47,605 nucleotides of DNA from AG-12 sp027319585 (GCA_027319585.1 DAHVMY010000011.1:1-47605), one strand, 5' to 3'. Numbered from the stretch's first letter, positions 8,297 through 16,320 are shown. Notes: generated by a model from the sequence alone, not told the origin. A program made the numbers and translations.

Positions 8297-9583
8297 TCAG
8301 CGGTCGACGTCGCCCAGGATGATGTCTATCGACCCGATGACCGCCACCACGTCCGCCATGAGCTCGTCCTGGACCATGTAGGACAGAGCCGAGAGATTGC
8401 TGAACGAGGGGCCGCGAACCTTGCACCGGTAGGGCCGGTTGCCGCCGTCGCTGATCATCAGGAAGCCCAGCTCGCCGCGGGCGCTCTCGACCGCCGAGTA
8501 CACCCGGCCGGGCGGGGGCCGAAAGCCCTCCGTGCTGATCTTGAAATGGTGGATGAGAGACTCCATCGAGTTGTCGATCTCCGTGCGCGGCGGCAGCACC
8601 ACCTTGCGATCCGGGGTGTTGACAGGTCCCCCTGGCAGCCCCTCGAGGGCCTGTTCCACAATGCGGCATGCCTCGCGCATCTCCCTGACACGCACCAGGT
8701 AGCGGTCGTACACGTCTCCCCGCACCCCCACCGGGATCTCGAACTGGAAGTGGTCGTAGCTGGAGTAGGGCATGGCCCGCCGCACGTCGTAGGGTACGCC
8801 CGATCCCCTCAGGGTCGCGCCGGTGCACCCGTAGGAGATCGCGGTCGCGGAGTCGATCACGCCCAGGCCGATGGTGCGCTGGCGAAAGATCGGATTGGAG
8901 GTGAGCAGACCCTCGTACTCGTCAACCCGCTTGGGAAACTCGGACACGAACGCACGCACCATCGGGACGAACTCGTCGGGGACATCCGCCATGAGGCCCC
9001 CGATCCTGATGAAGCTAGTCATCATCCGCACCCCGGAGATCCACTCCATGATGTCGAGGATCTTGTCCCGTTCACGCCAGCAGTACATGAAGGCGGTGAC
9101 CGCCCCGATGTCCATGGCGTGGGTGCCGAGCCAGATCAGGTGACTGGCGATCCGGGAAAGCTCGGCCACGATGACGCGGATGTACTGGCCCCGGGGTGGG
9201 ATCTCGATCTCCAGCAACTTCTCAGCCGCTAAGGCGAAGCCGAAGTTGTTGATCGGGGGGGCGAGATAATCCATCCGGTCGGTGAGCGGAATGCACTGCT
9301 GGTAAATGTGGGACTCGAAGCTCTTCTCAAAGCCGGTGTGCAGGTAGCCAATGTCGGGGCGGCAGGCCCGCACATGCTCCCCGTCCAGGCTCAGCACCAA
9401 GCGGAGCACACCATGCGTGCTGGGGTGCTGCGGCCCCATGTTGATCTCCAGCAGCTCCTCCCCGGTCTCGATCTTGTCGAGGAACTCACCCTGGCCCCCG
9501 GGGTGGATGCGGGGGATCCCCTCCTGCACCGGCACTCGATTTGGCGGGGTCCCGTCCCCCCTGATCGGCGGCAGGATCCCCAT
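8297..9583 (-). CDS. nuoD: NADH-quinone oxidoreductase subunit D (49 kDa)
   Basis: Quinone-site subunit of complex I, related to the large subunit of [NiFe] hydrogenases. The 428-aa product carries NMGPQHPSTHGVLRL, GYLHTGFEKS, PLTDRMDYLAPP, RIASHLIWLGTHAMDIGA and the C-terminal IDIILGDVDR, all diagnostic. The frame extends upstream, but the ATG at 9583 overlaps the nuoC stop (TGATG) and gives the usual start. It is the last gene of the first nuo block; nuoE, normally next, is 2.8 kb away. Confidence 0.97.
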   Translation of the reverse strand: MGILPPIRGDGTPPNRVPVQEGIPRIHPGGQGEFLDKIETGEELLEINMGPQHPSTHGVLRLVLSLDGEHVRACRPDIGYLHTGFEKSFESHIYQQCIPLTDRMDYLAPPINNFGFALAAEKLLEIEIPPRGQYIRVIVAELSRIASHLIWLGTHAMDIGAVTAFMYCWRERDKILDIMEWISGVRMMTSFIRIGGLMADVPDEFVPMVRAFVSEFPKRVDEYEGLLTSNPIFRQRTIGLGVIDSATAISYGCTGATLRGSGVPYDVRRAMPYSSYDHFQFEIPVGVRGDVYDRYLVRVREMREACRIVEQALEGLPGGPVNTPDRKVVLPPRTEIDNSMESLIHHFKISTEGFRPPPGRVYSAVESARGELGFLMISDGGNRPYRCKVRGPSFSNLSALSYMVQDELMADVVAVIGSIDIILGDVDR

Positions 9584-10179
9584 CAGGAGCGCTCCACCGA
9601 GCCCCGCACCGCGCCGGGAAGGTACTCGGGGCGATCCTGCGGTGACAGCGCCCACTCGAGGTTGTGCGTGAACGCCACCGGCTCTCCAAAGGAAACGTAG
9701 TCCTTGCGCAGCGGATGGCCCTCCCAGTCGTCGGGCAGCAGGATGCGGGTCAGGTTGGGATGGTTGACGATGCGCAGCCCGAACAGGTCGAAGCACTCGC
9801 GCTCGTGCCACTCCATACCCGGGTAGATGGCAGCTAAGGAGGGGACCTCGGTCTCCTCCCCCGCCCTGACCGCGATCGTCACCAGATCGTTGTGGATCAG
9901 GGATCTCAGCAGGTACATGACGTCGAACCGCAGGTCGCGCTCCGGCCAGTCGCTGCAGGTCATCGTCACCGGCATCTCATAGGCCATCTTGGGATCGTCC
10001 CGCAGCGCCCGCGCAACCTCCAGGAGCCGCTCCACCGGAATGAACACCGTGGTCTGATGGTGCTCCACGACTTCCTCGACCTCACCGGCTGGCAGAAGTG
10101 CGGTGATGAACTCGGCGGCTCGCCTCCCCTCCACCGGACGCGCGAGCGAGGGGGGATCGGACTGGGAAGGCACTGTCAC
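9583..10179 (-). CDS. nuoC: NADH-quinone oxidoreductase subunit C (30 kDa)
   Basis: Peripheral-arm subunit that packs against NuoD. The 198-aa product ends with the family signature, seen as MEWHERECFDLFGLRIVNHP, then LRILLPDDWEGHPLRKDY. The GTG at 10179 overlaps the nuoB stop (GTGA); longer versions of the frame are antisense-like extensions over nuoB. NuoC is a separate protein here, not fused to NuoD as in E. coli. Confidence 0.95.
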   Translation of the reverse strand: MTVPSQSDPPSLARPVEGRRAAEFITALLPAGEVEEVVEHHQTTVFIPVERLLEVARALRDDPKMAYEMPVTMTCSDWPERDLRFDVMYLLRSLIHNDLVTIAVRAGEETEVPSLAAIYPGMEWHERECFDLFGLRIVNHPNLTRILLPDDWEGHPLRKDYVSFGEPVAFTHNLEWALSPQDRPEYLPGAVRGSVERS

Positions 10180-10760
10180 TCCCTGATGCTGGACACGGGG
10201 GTCGCGGCGATCTTCTTCTGCAACATGATCACAGCCTCGATGAGCCCCTCGGGACGAGGTGGGCAGCCGGGGATGTAGACATCCACCGGAACCACCTTGT
10301 CGACCCCCTGGATGATCGCGTAGTTGTTGAAGATTCCCCCGCAGGATGCGCAGGCTCCCATGGAGATCACCCACTTCGGGTCCGGCATCTGGTCGTAGAT
10401 CTGGCGCAGCACCGGACCCATCTTCTGCGACACACGGCCGGCGACGATCATGAGATCGGACTGACGCGGGGAAGCCCGAAACACCTCCGCCCCGAAGCGG
10501 GCCAGGTCGAACCGGGCGTTGCTGGCTCCCATCATCTCGATCGCGCAGCACGCGAGCCCAAAGGTCGCCGGCCAGATCGACGAATACCGCCCCCAGGCGA
10601 TCACCTTGCCCACGGTGGTCGAGAAGATCCCCTCGCGCGCGGCCGCGTCGGCCAGCTCCTGCTCGGAGGGTATGGCACCGGGGATGGCGGGTGCATCCGC
10701 GGATCCGACCCGGGCGGCGGCGAGCGCCGGCGGACGGCCGCGCAAGGCGTCGTCCCCCAT
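10176..10760 (-). CDS. nuoB: NADH-quinone oxidoreductase subunit B ([4Fe-4S] N2)
   Basis: Holds the terminal cluster N2 that reduces quinone. The 194-aa product has the adjacent cysteines C71-C72 (FGLACCAIEMM), C137 (GACASCGG) and C166 (YIPGCPPRPE), matching the known ligand pattern. The ATG at 10760 overlaps the nuoA stop (TGATG). The first 40 residues form a variable, Ala/Pro-rich extension relative to E. coli. Confidence 0.97.
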   Translation of the reverse strand: MGDDALRGRPPALAAARVGSADAPAIPGAIPSEQELADAAAREGIFSTTVGKVIAWGRYSSIWPATFGLACCAIEMMGASNARFDLARFGAEVFRASPRQSDLMIVAGRVSQKMGPVLRQIYDQMPDPKWVISMGACASCGGIFNNYAIIQGVDKVVPVDVYIPGCPPRPEGLIEAVIMLQKKIAATPVSSIRE

Positions 10761-11119
10761 CAGTCCCACTCCAGCGCACCCTTGCGCCAGACGTAGAGCA
10801 GCGCGATGCCCAAGAGGGCTACGAAGATCGCCATCTCCACGAACCCGAACATGTGTAGGTGGCTGCGCACGATCACCGCCCAGGGATACAGGAAGATCGC
10901 CTCCACGTCGAAGACGATGAAGAGCATGGCGGTGAGGTAGAAGCTGACGGAGAAGCGCCGGCGCGCGGCGGCTGCCGGCACGATGCCACATTCGTAGGGC
11001 AAGCCCTTGGCGACCGTGGGATGCCTTGGCCCCAGAGCTGTCGACGCGACGGTCATCCCCGCGGCAACGGCCACCACCAGGATCACGAACGCCAAGAGCG
11101 GGAGGTAGTTGAACAGCAT
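10760..11119 (-). CDS. nuoA: NADH-quinone oxidoreductase subunit A
   Basis: Small membrane subunit near the quinone chamber; 119 aa with three transmembrane helices. The conserved loop PYECGI and the second-helix motif FDVEAIFLYPWA are diagnostic. It is the first gene of the operon. There is no ribosome binding site before the ATG, but a TAGACT box ends 8 nt upstream, so the transcript may start at or next to the start codon. Confidence 0.97.
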   Translation of the reverse strand: MLFNYLPLLAFVILVVAVAAGMTVASTALGPRHPTVAKGLPYECGIVPAAAARRRFSVSFYLTAMLFIVFDVEAIFLYPWAVIVRSHLHMFGFVEMAIFVALLGIALLYVWRKGALEWD

Positions 11120-11127
11120 CCGAGATC

Positions 11128-11133
11128 AGTCTA
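11128..11133 (-). promoter_or_regulatory. -10 box of nuoA, probably leaderless
   Basis: TAGACT on the minus strand ends 8 nt before the nuoA ATG. The same TANNNT-at-6-8-nt arrangement recurs before several other genes in this window. No convincing -35 is visible. Confidence 0.5.
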
Positions 11134-11389
11134 TCAACTGCCCTGGGCCAGAGACGCGGCACTCCTCGGAGCTTCCCTGGGCCGCGCGAGCTAGCCATGG
11201 CCCGGGCGACAACGGACCGTGCCCGGTAGTTGCGAGCGGGTGCAACGATGGCTGAACCCGGGCAGTCGACACGCACCAACACCACGGCGGGCAGGTTGCC
11301 GGGGCCCCGAAGAGGAGCACTGGCCCGGTCGGCCGCGGGTACAATCTCGACAGTACGGGGCGCCCGGCCGAAGTGACCGGGCCTGTGTC

Positions 11390-11461
11390 GCGGGAGTAGC
11401 TCAGTTGGTAGAGCGCTGCCTTCCAAGCTGGATGTCGCGAGTTCGAGTCTCGTCTCCCGCT
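11390..11461 (+). tRNA. tRNA-Gly (anticodon TCC), atypical anticodon stem
   Basis: The acceptor stem GCGGGAG/CTCCCGC pairs perfectly, the D arm GCTC/GAGC and the T arm with TTCGAGT loop are normal, and the loop CTTCCAA gives anticodon TCC. The discriminator base is T, as is usual for tRNA-Gly; CCA is not encoded (CCG follows). The anticodon stem is anomalous: only three of five pairs form, and one base seems missing between the D stem and the anticodon loop, making the gene 72 nt. TACAAT at 11340-11345 is a plausible -10, and a 6-bp hairpin (11362-11382) lies between it and the gene. Confidence 0.8.
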
Positions 11462-11814
11462 CCGCTCCCATGAGGGCCAATTTGATCTCAACTTCGAGCG
11501 CCTTGGTCGTGGCTGCATTCGATCACATCCAGACTCTAAAGCTGTGAGATAAGCGCTCAAACTGAGCACGTGGAAAGACCGAGGGATACCGGCGCCAAAC
11601 TGGATCAGCACAGCGCCCCGATCGCCTGGGCCAGCGAAGTGAGCTTGGCCAGGGCGCAGCAGGCGCCCGCTCACAGTGCTCATCGCCGACGCTCCACCTG
11701 CCGGCCACGAGTTCGCGGCTGAGCTGCACTCGCTCGGTGGCTCGCATGAGAGCTCTGCTCTCTTGACCGGCGCCGGACTTGGCTGCCAGTAACACCCACT
11801 GGCAATAGGCCCTC
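11462..11814. other. Intergenic, no gene recognised
   Basis: About 350 bp between tRNA-Gly and the antitoxin remnant, with locally lower GC near 11480-11560. A 178-aa minus-strand frame (11523-12059) covers it and the antitoxin remnant, but shows no family signal. Confidence 0.45.
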
Positions 11815-12062
11815 GTGCGCAGCACTGACACCGTGACCATCTCGCTCCCGGCTGTGAGCTCGCCGACCCGGCTGATCGGCTGGCTCGGCAGGGGGGCCGC
11901 ACCCGCAGCGCGCTGTTCCGGGAGGGCCTCCGCCAGTGCGCGGAGCGGTGCCGCCGCTGCTATCGGACCTTCACCTACGGCGAGGCGCGCGCCTCGGCCG
12001 GCCACCTCACCCACGAGCAGCTGGCCGGCGCGGTGAAACGGCGCCGCCGGTCTCGCCACTCA
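11815..12062 (+). pseudogene. RHH-type antitoxin remnant, frameshifted
   Basis: From the GTG at 11815 the frame reads VRSTDTVTISLPA, the beta-strand start of a ribbon-helix-helix antitoxin. Near 11850-11856 the homology jumps frame and continues as ELADPADRLARQGGRTRSAL, then LFREGLRQCAE and FTYGEARASAGHLTHEQLAGAV, the rest of a CopG/ParD-like antitoxin of about 80 residues. A one-base deletion explains the break. It lies immediately before a PIN-domain gene, the normal antitoxin-toxin order. Either the module is dead or there is a sequence error. Confidence 0.6.
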
Positions 12063-12073
12063 GCACCCGCTGG

Positions 12074-12568
12074 GTGCGCCTTGTCCTCGACACCAACGTC
12101 CTCGTCTCCGTCATCCACTTCGGCGGCCGGCCGCTCCGCCTCCTCGGGACGGCGTTGCGGGACGAGCATCGCCTCGTCATCAGGAGCGCCAACCTCGACG
12201 AGCTGGGGGCCATCCTCCTAGAGGGGTGCGGCTGGAGTTCAGACCGCACTCGTGCAGCTTGCGGTTAACTCGAGGCGTTGGGCGAGGTTGTCTCACCGTC
12301 CGGGTTGCCGCGCCTCGGCCGTGACCGCGATGACGATGCGATCCTGGATATAGCCTCGGCGGGCCATGCCAGCGCCCTGGTCACCGGAGACACGGACCCG
12401 CTTACCCTTGCCACCTATGGCCAGGTCAGCATCGTGACGGTCGCCGACTTCGAGGACATTAGGTATCTCAACCTCCGCGCCCGAACTCTGAGCCAGTCGT
12501 ACGGGCAGGACGGGCGCGGATCCGCGATGCCGCCCGCGGCCCAGACAGCAGTCAAGTCCCTTCGGTGA
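12074..12568 (+). pseudogene. PIN-domain (VapC-like) toxin with internal stop
   Basis: Starting at GTG 12074, the frame reads VRLVLDTNVLVSVIHFGG, the first strand of PIN-domain ribonucleases, with LDELGAILLE as the second acidic site. A TAA at 12266-12268 interrupts it, and the same frame resumes with LEALGEVVSP, RDRDDDAILDIA and ALVTGDTDPLTL, the third and fourth acidic sites and C-terminal strand. Both halves together equal one full toxin of the COG1569 PIN type, with all four catalytic acids present. The single stop, plus the frameshifted antitoxin upstream, indicates a decayed toxin-antitoxin pair. Confidence 0.65.
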
Positions 12569-12579
12569 CGGTGTCTCTG

Positions 12580-12585
12580 TAGAGT
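12580..12585 (+). promoter_or_regulatory. -10 box of methyltransferase gene, leaderless
   Basis: TAGAGT followed by 6 nt and the GTG at 12592. It decides the start: the GTG, rather than the ATG two codons later, has the spacing seen at other genes here. Confidence 0.45.
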
Positions 12586-12591
12586 CGTCTG

Positions 12592-13410
12592 GTGACCATG
12601 GATGCACTCGACGTCAACCGCAGAAACTGGGACGATCGGGCCCGGGTGCATGGGCAGGACAGGCTCTACGATTCGGCGGCTCTGGTGGCGGGGGCGTCCT
12701 CGCTCACCGAGGTCGAGGAGGAAGCCATTCGCCGCGCCGTCGGCGATGTGGCTGGGCTGGACGTGATCCACCTGCAGTGCCACATCGGCTTCGACTCGAT
12801 CAGCCTGGCCCGCGCCGGGGCCCACGTGACCGGGCTGGACTTCTCGCCGGTCGCCCTGGCAAAGGCCGCGGCGCTCGCGGAGCGCTGTGGCGTCGAACTT
12901 TCCCTGGTCGAGGCTGACGTCTGCCACCCACCCTCAGGCCTCCTCGGAAAATTTGATCTCGCCTACGCCACGATCGGAGTGTTGTGTTGGATCGGCGACA
13001 TCGACCGCTGGATGGCAGCGGCTCACGACCTGCTGCGGCCCGGGGGCCGCCTGGCCCTGGTCGAGCTGCACCCGCTCCAGAGCATGGTCGACACCACCGA
13101 TCCGGCGGTGCTCGACTTCCCCTACTGCTTCGATGGGCCACATGTGTTTGACGTCCCTGGCAGCTACACCGACCGCGCTGCCAGGATCGAGGCCACCAAG
13201 ACGATCCAATATGCCCACAGCATCGGCGAGGTGGTCACTGCGGCCGTGGAGGCGGGCCTCGTAGTCCGCTGGCTCGCCGAGCGCACCGACTGGCCTCGCG
13301 ACTACCGGGGTGACCTCGGTGGCCCCGAAGCCGACGGGCGCTACCGCCTCCGTCTTGGCGGCGAGCCCGTCCCGATACTGTTCACGCTGGTGGCGGAGCG
13401 TCCGGTCTGA
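12592..13410 (+). CDS. Class I SAM-dependent methyltransferase
   Basis: A 272-aa predicted cytosolic methyltransferase. Motif I appears as VIHLQCHIGFDSISLARAGA followed by VTGLDFSPVAL, the variant Rossmann loop of a common family in which the usual DxGxGxG is HLQCHxGxDS; the acidic end of strand 2 is the D of GLDFS. Later motifs FDLAYATIGVLCWIGD and LLRPGGRLALVELHP fit motifs IV and post-IV. The substrate cannot be told. It is a single gene, convergent with trxA. An ATG at 12598 is the alternative start. Confidence 0.8.
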   Translation: MTMDALDVNRRNWDDRARVHGQDRLYDSAALVAGASSLTEVEEEAIRRAVGDVAGLDVIHLQCHIGFDSISLARAGAHVTGLDFSPVALAKAAALAERCGVELSLVEADVCHPPSGLLGKFDLAYATIGVLCWIGDIDRWMAAAHDLLRPGGRLALVELHPLQSMVDTTDPAVLDFPYCFDGPHVFDVPGSYTDRAARIEATKTIQYAHSIGEVVTAAVEAGLVVRWLAERTDWPRDYRGDLGGPEADGRYRLRLGGEPVPILFTLVAERPV

Positions 13411-13512
13411 CCGGCTCCGATCCACGGCCGCACTCTGGCAGCTTCCCTCGGCGGCGACCGCCAGCCCCTGGGTGTCGGACCAAGTCGAGGAAGCGGAGCT
13501 GCGCCGGCTCGG

Positions 13513-13899
13513 TCAGACGGCTTCTGCCGCCCGCTCTTCCTCCTCGGCCTTGGCAACCTCCCGGCGCACCTCATCCATGTCCAAGCCGCGTACGGCATCG
13601 ATCAACTTCGCCAGGGCGGGCGCGGGCCGGGCTCCCGGCTCCGAGAAGACCAGGATTCCGTCCCGGAAGATCATCAGGGTCGGTATCGACCTGATGCCCA
13701 GAGCCCCGGCCAGCTCTGGCTCGGCCTCGGTGTCGACCTTGCCGAAGACGATGTCCGGGTTGGCGTCGGAGGCCGCCTCGAAGACGGGCCCGAAGGCTCT
13801 GCAGGGCCCGCACCAGGCTGCCCAGAAGTCGACCAGGACGATACCCGGCCCAGTGACCGTGGTGTTGAAGCTGTCGCCGCCAAGTTTGACCGTTGCCAT
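13513..13899 (-). CDS. trxA: Thioredoxin
   Basis: Cytosolic disulfide reductase of 128 aa. The active site reads DFWAAWCGPCRAFGP (WCGPC), and the cis-proline is in RSIPTLMIF, so it is a complete thioredoxin fold. After about residue 105 there is an extra charged helix rich in Glu and Ala (MDEVRREVAKAEEEERAAEA). The frame extends upstream, but the ATG at 13899 follows GAGG in TGAGGTTGTT, a fair ribosome binding site. Upstream lies TATATT overlapping a C/G-tract dyad, suggesting control by a CsoR/CstR-type repressor. Confidence 0.93.
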   Translation of the reverse strand: MATVKLGGDSFNTTVTGPGIVLVDFWAAWCGPCRAFGPVFEAASDANPDIVFGKVDTEAEPELAGALGIRSIPTLMIFRDGILVFSEPGARPAPALAKLIDAVRGLDMDEVRREVAKAEEEERAAEAV

Positions 13900-13941
13900 A
13901 ACAACCTCAGAAATGCGCCGAAGTGGGTTCTGCTTCACATC

Positions 13942-13962
13942 AATATACACCCCCCGGGGTAT
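13942..13962 (-). promoter_or_regulatory. trxA -10 box with CsoR/CstR-like operator
   Basis: On the minus strand ATACCCC and GGGGTGTAT form an imperfect dyad at 13945-13962 with a C/G-tract centre, and TATATT (13942-13947) overlaps its right end. Operators of CsoR-family repressors (copper-, or persulfide-sensing CstR) have this ATAC-C/G-tract-GTAT form. No csoR gene is in the window, so the assignment is by resemblance only. Confidence 0.35.
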
Positions 13963-14050
13963 CCGTTGCGGATCGCCCGCCGAGGCCGCGTCGAGGCCCC
14001 GCGGTACCGTCACCCAGTTGCATCGCACCAGACCGTGCTGATACAGTAAC

Positions 14051-14063
14051 TTGCATCATGCAA
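14051..14063. promoter_or_regulatory. Perfect 13-bp palindrome, candidate operator
   Basis: TTGCATCATGCAA is a perfect 6-1-6 inverted repeat. A half-like copy, TTGCATC, is at 14018-14024, and a -10-like TACAGT is at 14042-14047. It is about 150 bp upstream of trxA and about 500 bp upstream of the VOC gene, so the target is unclear. Confidence 0.35.
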
Positions 14064-14563
14064 GGCGTGTGCCGTGATGCACTAACCGTGTCCGGATCCG
14101 GCACCCCCACCGGATTCAACGGGTCGAGTGAACGCGCGTGGGACGCGCTCAGGCAGTTCCGCGGTCGGCGGTCACCCACTGACCTAAGCTACCCCTCGGC
14201 CGGCATCGACGCATTCACCTGCCGGGCGCTGGGCGTCTGGCGATCGGGGCTTGCGCACCGTGGCTCAATGATTGGCCACGGCGTCAGGTGTCCCACTGGA
14301 GAGCCCTGCTCCCAGTCGCGGACGTTCATTCCTCCCGGAGCTAACCGGCGCCCGTCAACCGTGGAGTCGACAGTGGCGGTTGCTGGGATTGCTGACGTGC
14401 AGGGAGGCGGACGCCGAGCCAGAGCGGTCGTCCGGCGCAGCCTTCGATCCCATTTCCTGCCGGCCCGCACTGACCCACGGGCCGCCATGGTCTTCAGGCC
14501 GCAAGCCGACCACACTCAACGTTCGGCTCCGTGGGCGTGGGCCCGCGGCGCCGCTGGGTGTCC
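14064..14563. other. Intergenic, no gene recognised
   Basis: About 500 bp. A plus-strand frame begins with the ATG inside the palindrome and runs to 14567, but its translation is low in family-like structure and I do not call it. Minus-strand frames are equally unconvincing. Confidence 0.45.
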
Positions 14564-14974
14564 ATGACCGCGCAGACGACCAACCTGTTTGTGCGCCTCG
14601 CCCCAGTGCTGCACGTTGGGGACCTGGCCGCAGAGCGGGCATTCTATGAGCGCCTGGGTCTGCCGATAACGTACGAAGGGGAGGAGTACCCGGACTTCAT
14701 CGCCTTTGGCGCCGGAGCAGCGGAGTTCGGCATCCAGCAATCCCCGGTTCCCAACGACCCCCAAAGCGTACTGACCTGGCAGATCCTGGTCTCAGACCTC
14801 GATGCGATGCTGGAGCGGTGCCGGAATGCCGGACTGGTCTGCCAGGTGGAGGAGAATAACCCGGCACCCGGGTGGAGTTACCGGCGGATCATCCTGGAGA
14901 CTCCGAGCGGCTATCGGCTGGCCCTCGAAGGTCCGAACGAGGCAGGACGGATCGGGGCCCCGGACGGCGAGTGA
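14564..14974 (+). CDS. VOC/glyoxalase-bleomycin resistance-like protein
   Basis: A 136-aa protein with two beta-alpha-beta-beta-beta modules of the vicinal-oxygen-chelate fold. Typical segments are LAPVLHVGDLAAERAFYERL (first module start), FGIQQSP, and in the second module LVSDLDAMLERCRNAGL and ETPSGYRLALEGP, where the last Glu is the usual metal-ligand position. Members range from dioxygenases to antibiotic-binding proteins, so the function is open. The ATG at 14564 is chosen; a GTG at 14531 would add 11 residues. Confidence 0.75.
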   Translation: MTAQTTNLFVRLAPVLHVGDLAAERAFYERLGLPITYEGEEYPDFIAFGAGAAEFGIQQSPVPNDPQSVLTWQILVSDLDAMLERCRNAGLVCQVEENNPAPGWSYRRIILETPSGYRLALEGPNEAGRIGAPDGE

Positions 14975-15222
14975 TCGGGGGTTCGGCACTCAATCGAGGA
15001 GTGGCCCGCAAGTGTGAGCAGTTATGCCCAGCGCGCCCTGGTGCGGGGCCATCCCGGGCGGCAGGACCCGCTGCCTATTAGCACCGGCCGGACCCAGGGT
15101 CGGTTGGCCCCGGCTCCAGACATGGGCCACAACCCGGGTGGCGGTGCGGGTGCACGGTGGCCGATGCGCCACTGCCGGTCAGTGGGCCAGGCCGCGGGCC
15201 GCTGCTTCGAGGCGGCGTCCCG
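14975..15222. other. Intergenic, no gene recognised
   Basis: About 250 bp between the VOC and EamA genes with only short shadow frames. Confidence 0.5.
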
Positions 15223-15228
15223 TACCCT
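15223..15228 (+). promoter_or_regulatory. -10 box of EamA gene, leaderless
   Basis: TACCCT followed by 6 nt and the ATG at 15235; no ribosome binding site is present. Confidence 0.45.
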
Positions 15229-15234
15229 TTTGGT

Positions 15235-16236
15235 ATGACGCAAGCCAGTGGCAAGTCCCGAACTCGGGCAGGGTTCATCGACCGCTTCTCTCCTCTGTTC
15301 ATCACCGTGGCGGCGGCGCTCTGGGCTGCGGATGCCTACTTTCGGCCAGCTCTGGTCCGTGACGGCCTCACATCCAGCCAGATCGTGCTGGTCGAGGACC
15401 TGCTGATCGCCCTCTGCTTCATCCCCTTCGCCGCCACTGTGGCCCGCGAGCTCAGATCCGCGTCCTGGCGAACCTGGCTGGCCCTGGCCGTGATCGCGGC
15501 GGGTCCCCAGGCCTTCGCCACGGTTCTATTCACTCGCTCGCTCGCCTACGCCACCACGCCGGGAGCGGAGTCGGAGGTCTACCTCCTGTATCTGCTACAG
15601 CCCGTCTTCGGGCTCACGCTGTCGTGGCTGATCCTGCACGAGCGACGTCCCCGCTCCTTCTGGCCGCTGGCTGCGGTCGCACTGGTGGGCGCCTACCTCA
15701 TCGTGATCGCTCAGGTCCCGGGAGCACCGAGCGGGCAACTGCTGGCAGCCGCCTTCGTGCTCGGCGCGATCGCCCTGTGGGCCGCCGGGACGGTCTTCGG
15801 CCGGGTGGCACTCGCCGGGGTGTCCTTCACCACCACCTCAGCCATGCGCTTCGCCCTGGCATTGCCCATCCTGCTGGTGCTGATGCTGGCCACCAACGGT
15901 GGCCTGGACGGGTTCTCGAAGTACGCCCCGAGCCAGCTGCCCGCGTTCCTGGGAATCGCTCTGGTGCCCGGAGTACTCGCCATGGTTCTCTACTACCGCT
16001 CTCTCTCGGCGACGCCCGCCTCCATCTCGACGCTGGCAGAGCTCGGCTACCCGGCAGCGCTGTTCTTGGTCTTCTCCCTGCCCAGCCCCTATGGGTTCGG
16101 AGCCCCGCTTCGACCCACCGAACTCCTCGGTGCACTGATCCTGGTGAGCGCGGTCACGGCGATGAACTTCCTCAAAACCAAAGAGAGGATTGTGATCAAG
16201 CGTGACCCCTCGGTGCGGGCGACGGTCGGCGGATAG
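15235..16236 (+). CDS. EamA/DMT-family transporter
   Basis: A 333-aa inner-membrane protein with about ten hydrophobic helices in two EamA repeats, as in drug/metabolite transporters. The first repeat ends with YLLYLLQPVFGLTLSWLILH and ERRPRSFWPLAAVALVGAYL, a hallmark; the second ends near TLAELGYPAALFLVFS. The substrate is unknown. The frame is open from 15157, but the ATG at 15235 has a TACCCT -10 box 6 nt upstream and starts close to the first helix. Structured RNA follows the stop. Confidence 0.85.
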   Translation: MTQASGKSRTRAGFIDRFSPLFITVAAALWAADAYFRPALVRDGLTSSQIVLVEDLLIALCFIPFAATVARELRSASWRTWLALAVIAAGPQAFATVLFTRSLAYATTPGAESEVYLLYLLQPVFGLTLSWLILHERRPRSFWPLAAVALVGAYLIVIAQVPGAPSGQLLAAAFVLGAIALWAAGTVFGRVALAGVSFTTTSAMRFALALPILLVLMLATNGGLDGFSKYAPSQLPAFLGIALVPGVLAMVLYYRSLSATPASISTLAELGYPAALFLVFSLPSPYGFGAPLRPTELLGALILVSAVTAMNFLKTKERIVIKRDPSVRATVGG

Positions 16237-16245
16237 ACCAGCCAA

Positions 16246-16290
16246 CTGGACCCCGGTCACCTCGGCTTGGGGTCGGACGTGACCGGCCAG
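16246..16290 (+). terminator. Nested inverted repeats after EamA gene
   Basis: CCGGTCAC (16253-16260) pairs perfectly with GTGACCGG (16279-16286), extended by CTGG/CCAG across a 3-nt bulge. A competing stem, GACCCC (16249-16254) with GGGGTC (16269-16274), uses overlapping bases. There is no T-tract, so it may be a terminator of non-classical type or a structured leader for the next gene. Confidence 0.35.
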
Positions 16291-16320
16291 CACGGAAGCG
16301 GCGCCACCTCGGCAAGGACC

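Noticed and set aside
11523..12059. 178-aa minus-strand frame
   Set aside because: Covers the antitoxin remnant in antisense and has no family signal.
13923..14567. 214-aa plus-strand frame containing an ATG inside the palindrome
   Set aside because: Runs through the trxA promoter and intergenic DNA, low-complexity, no ribosome binding site.
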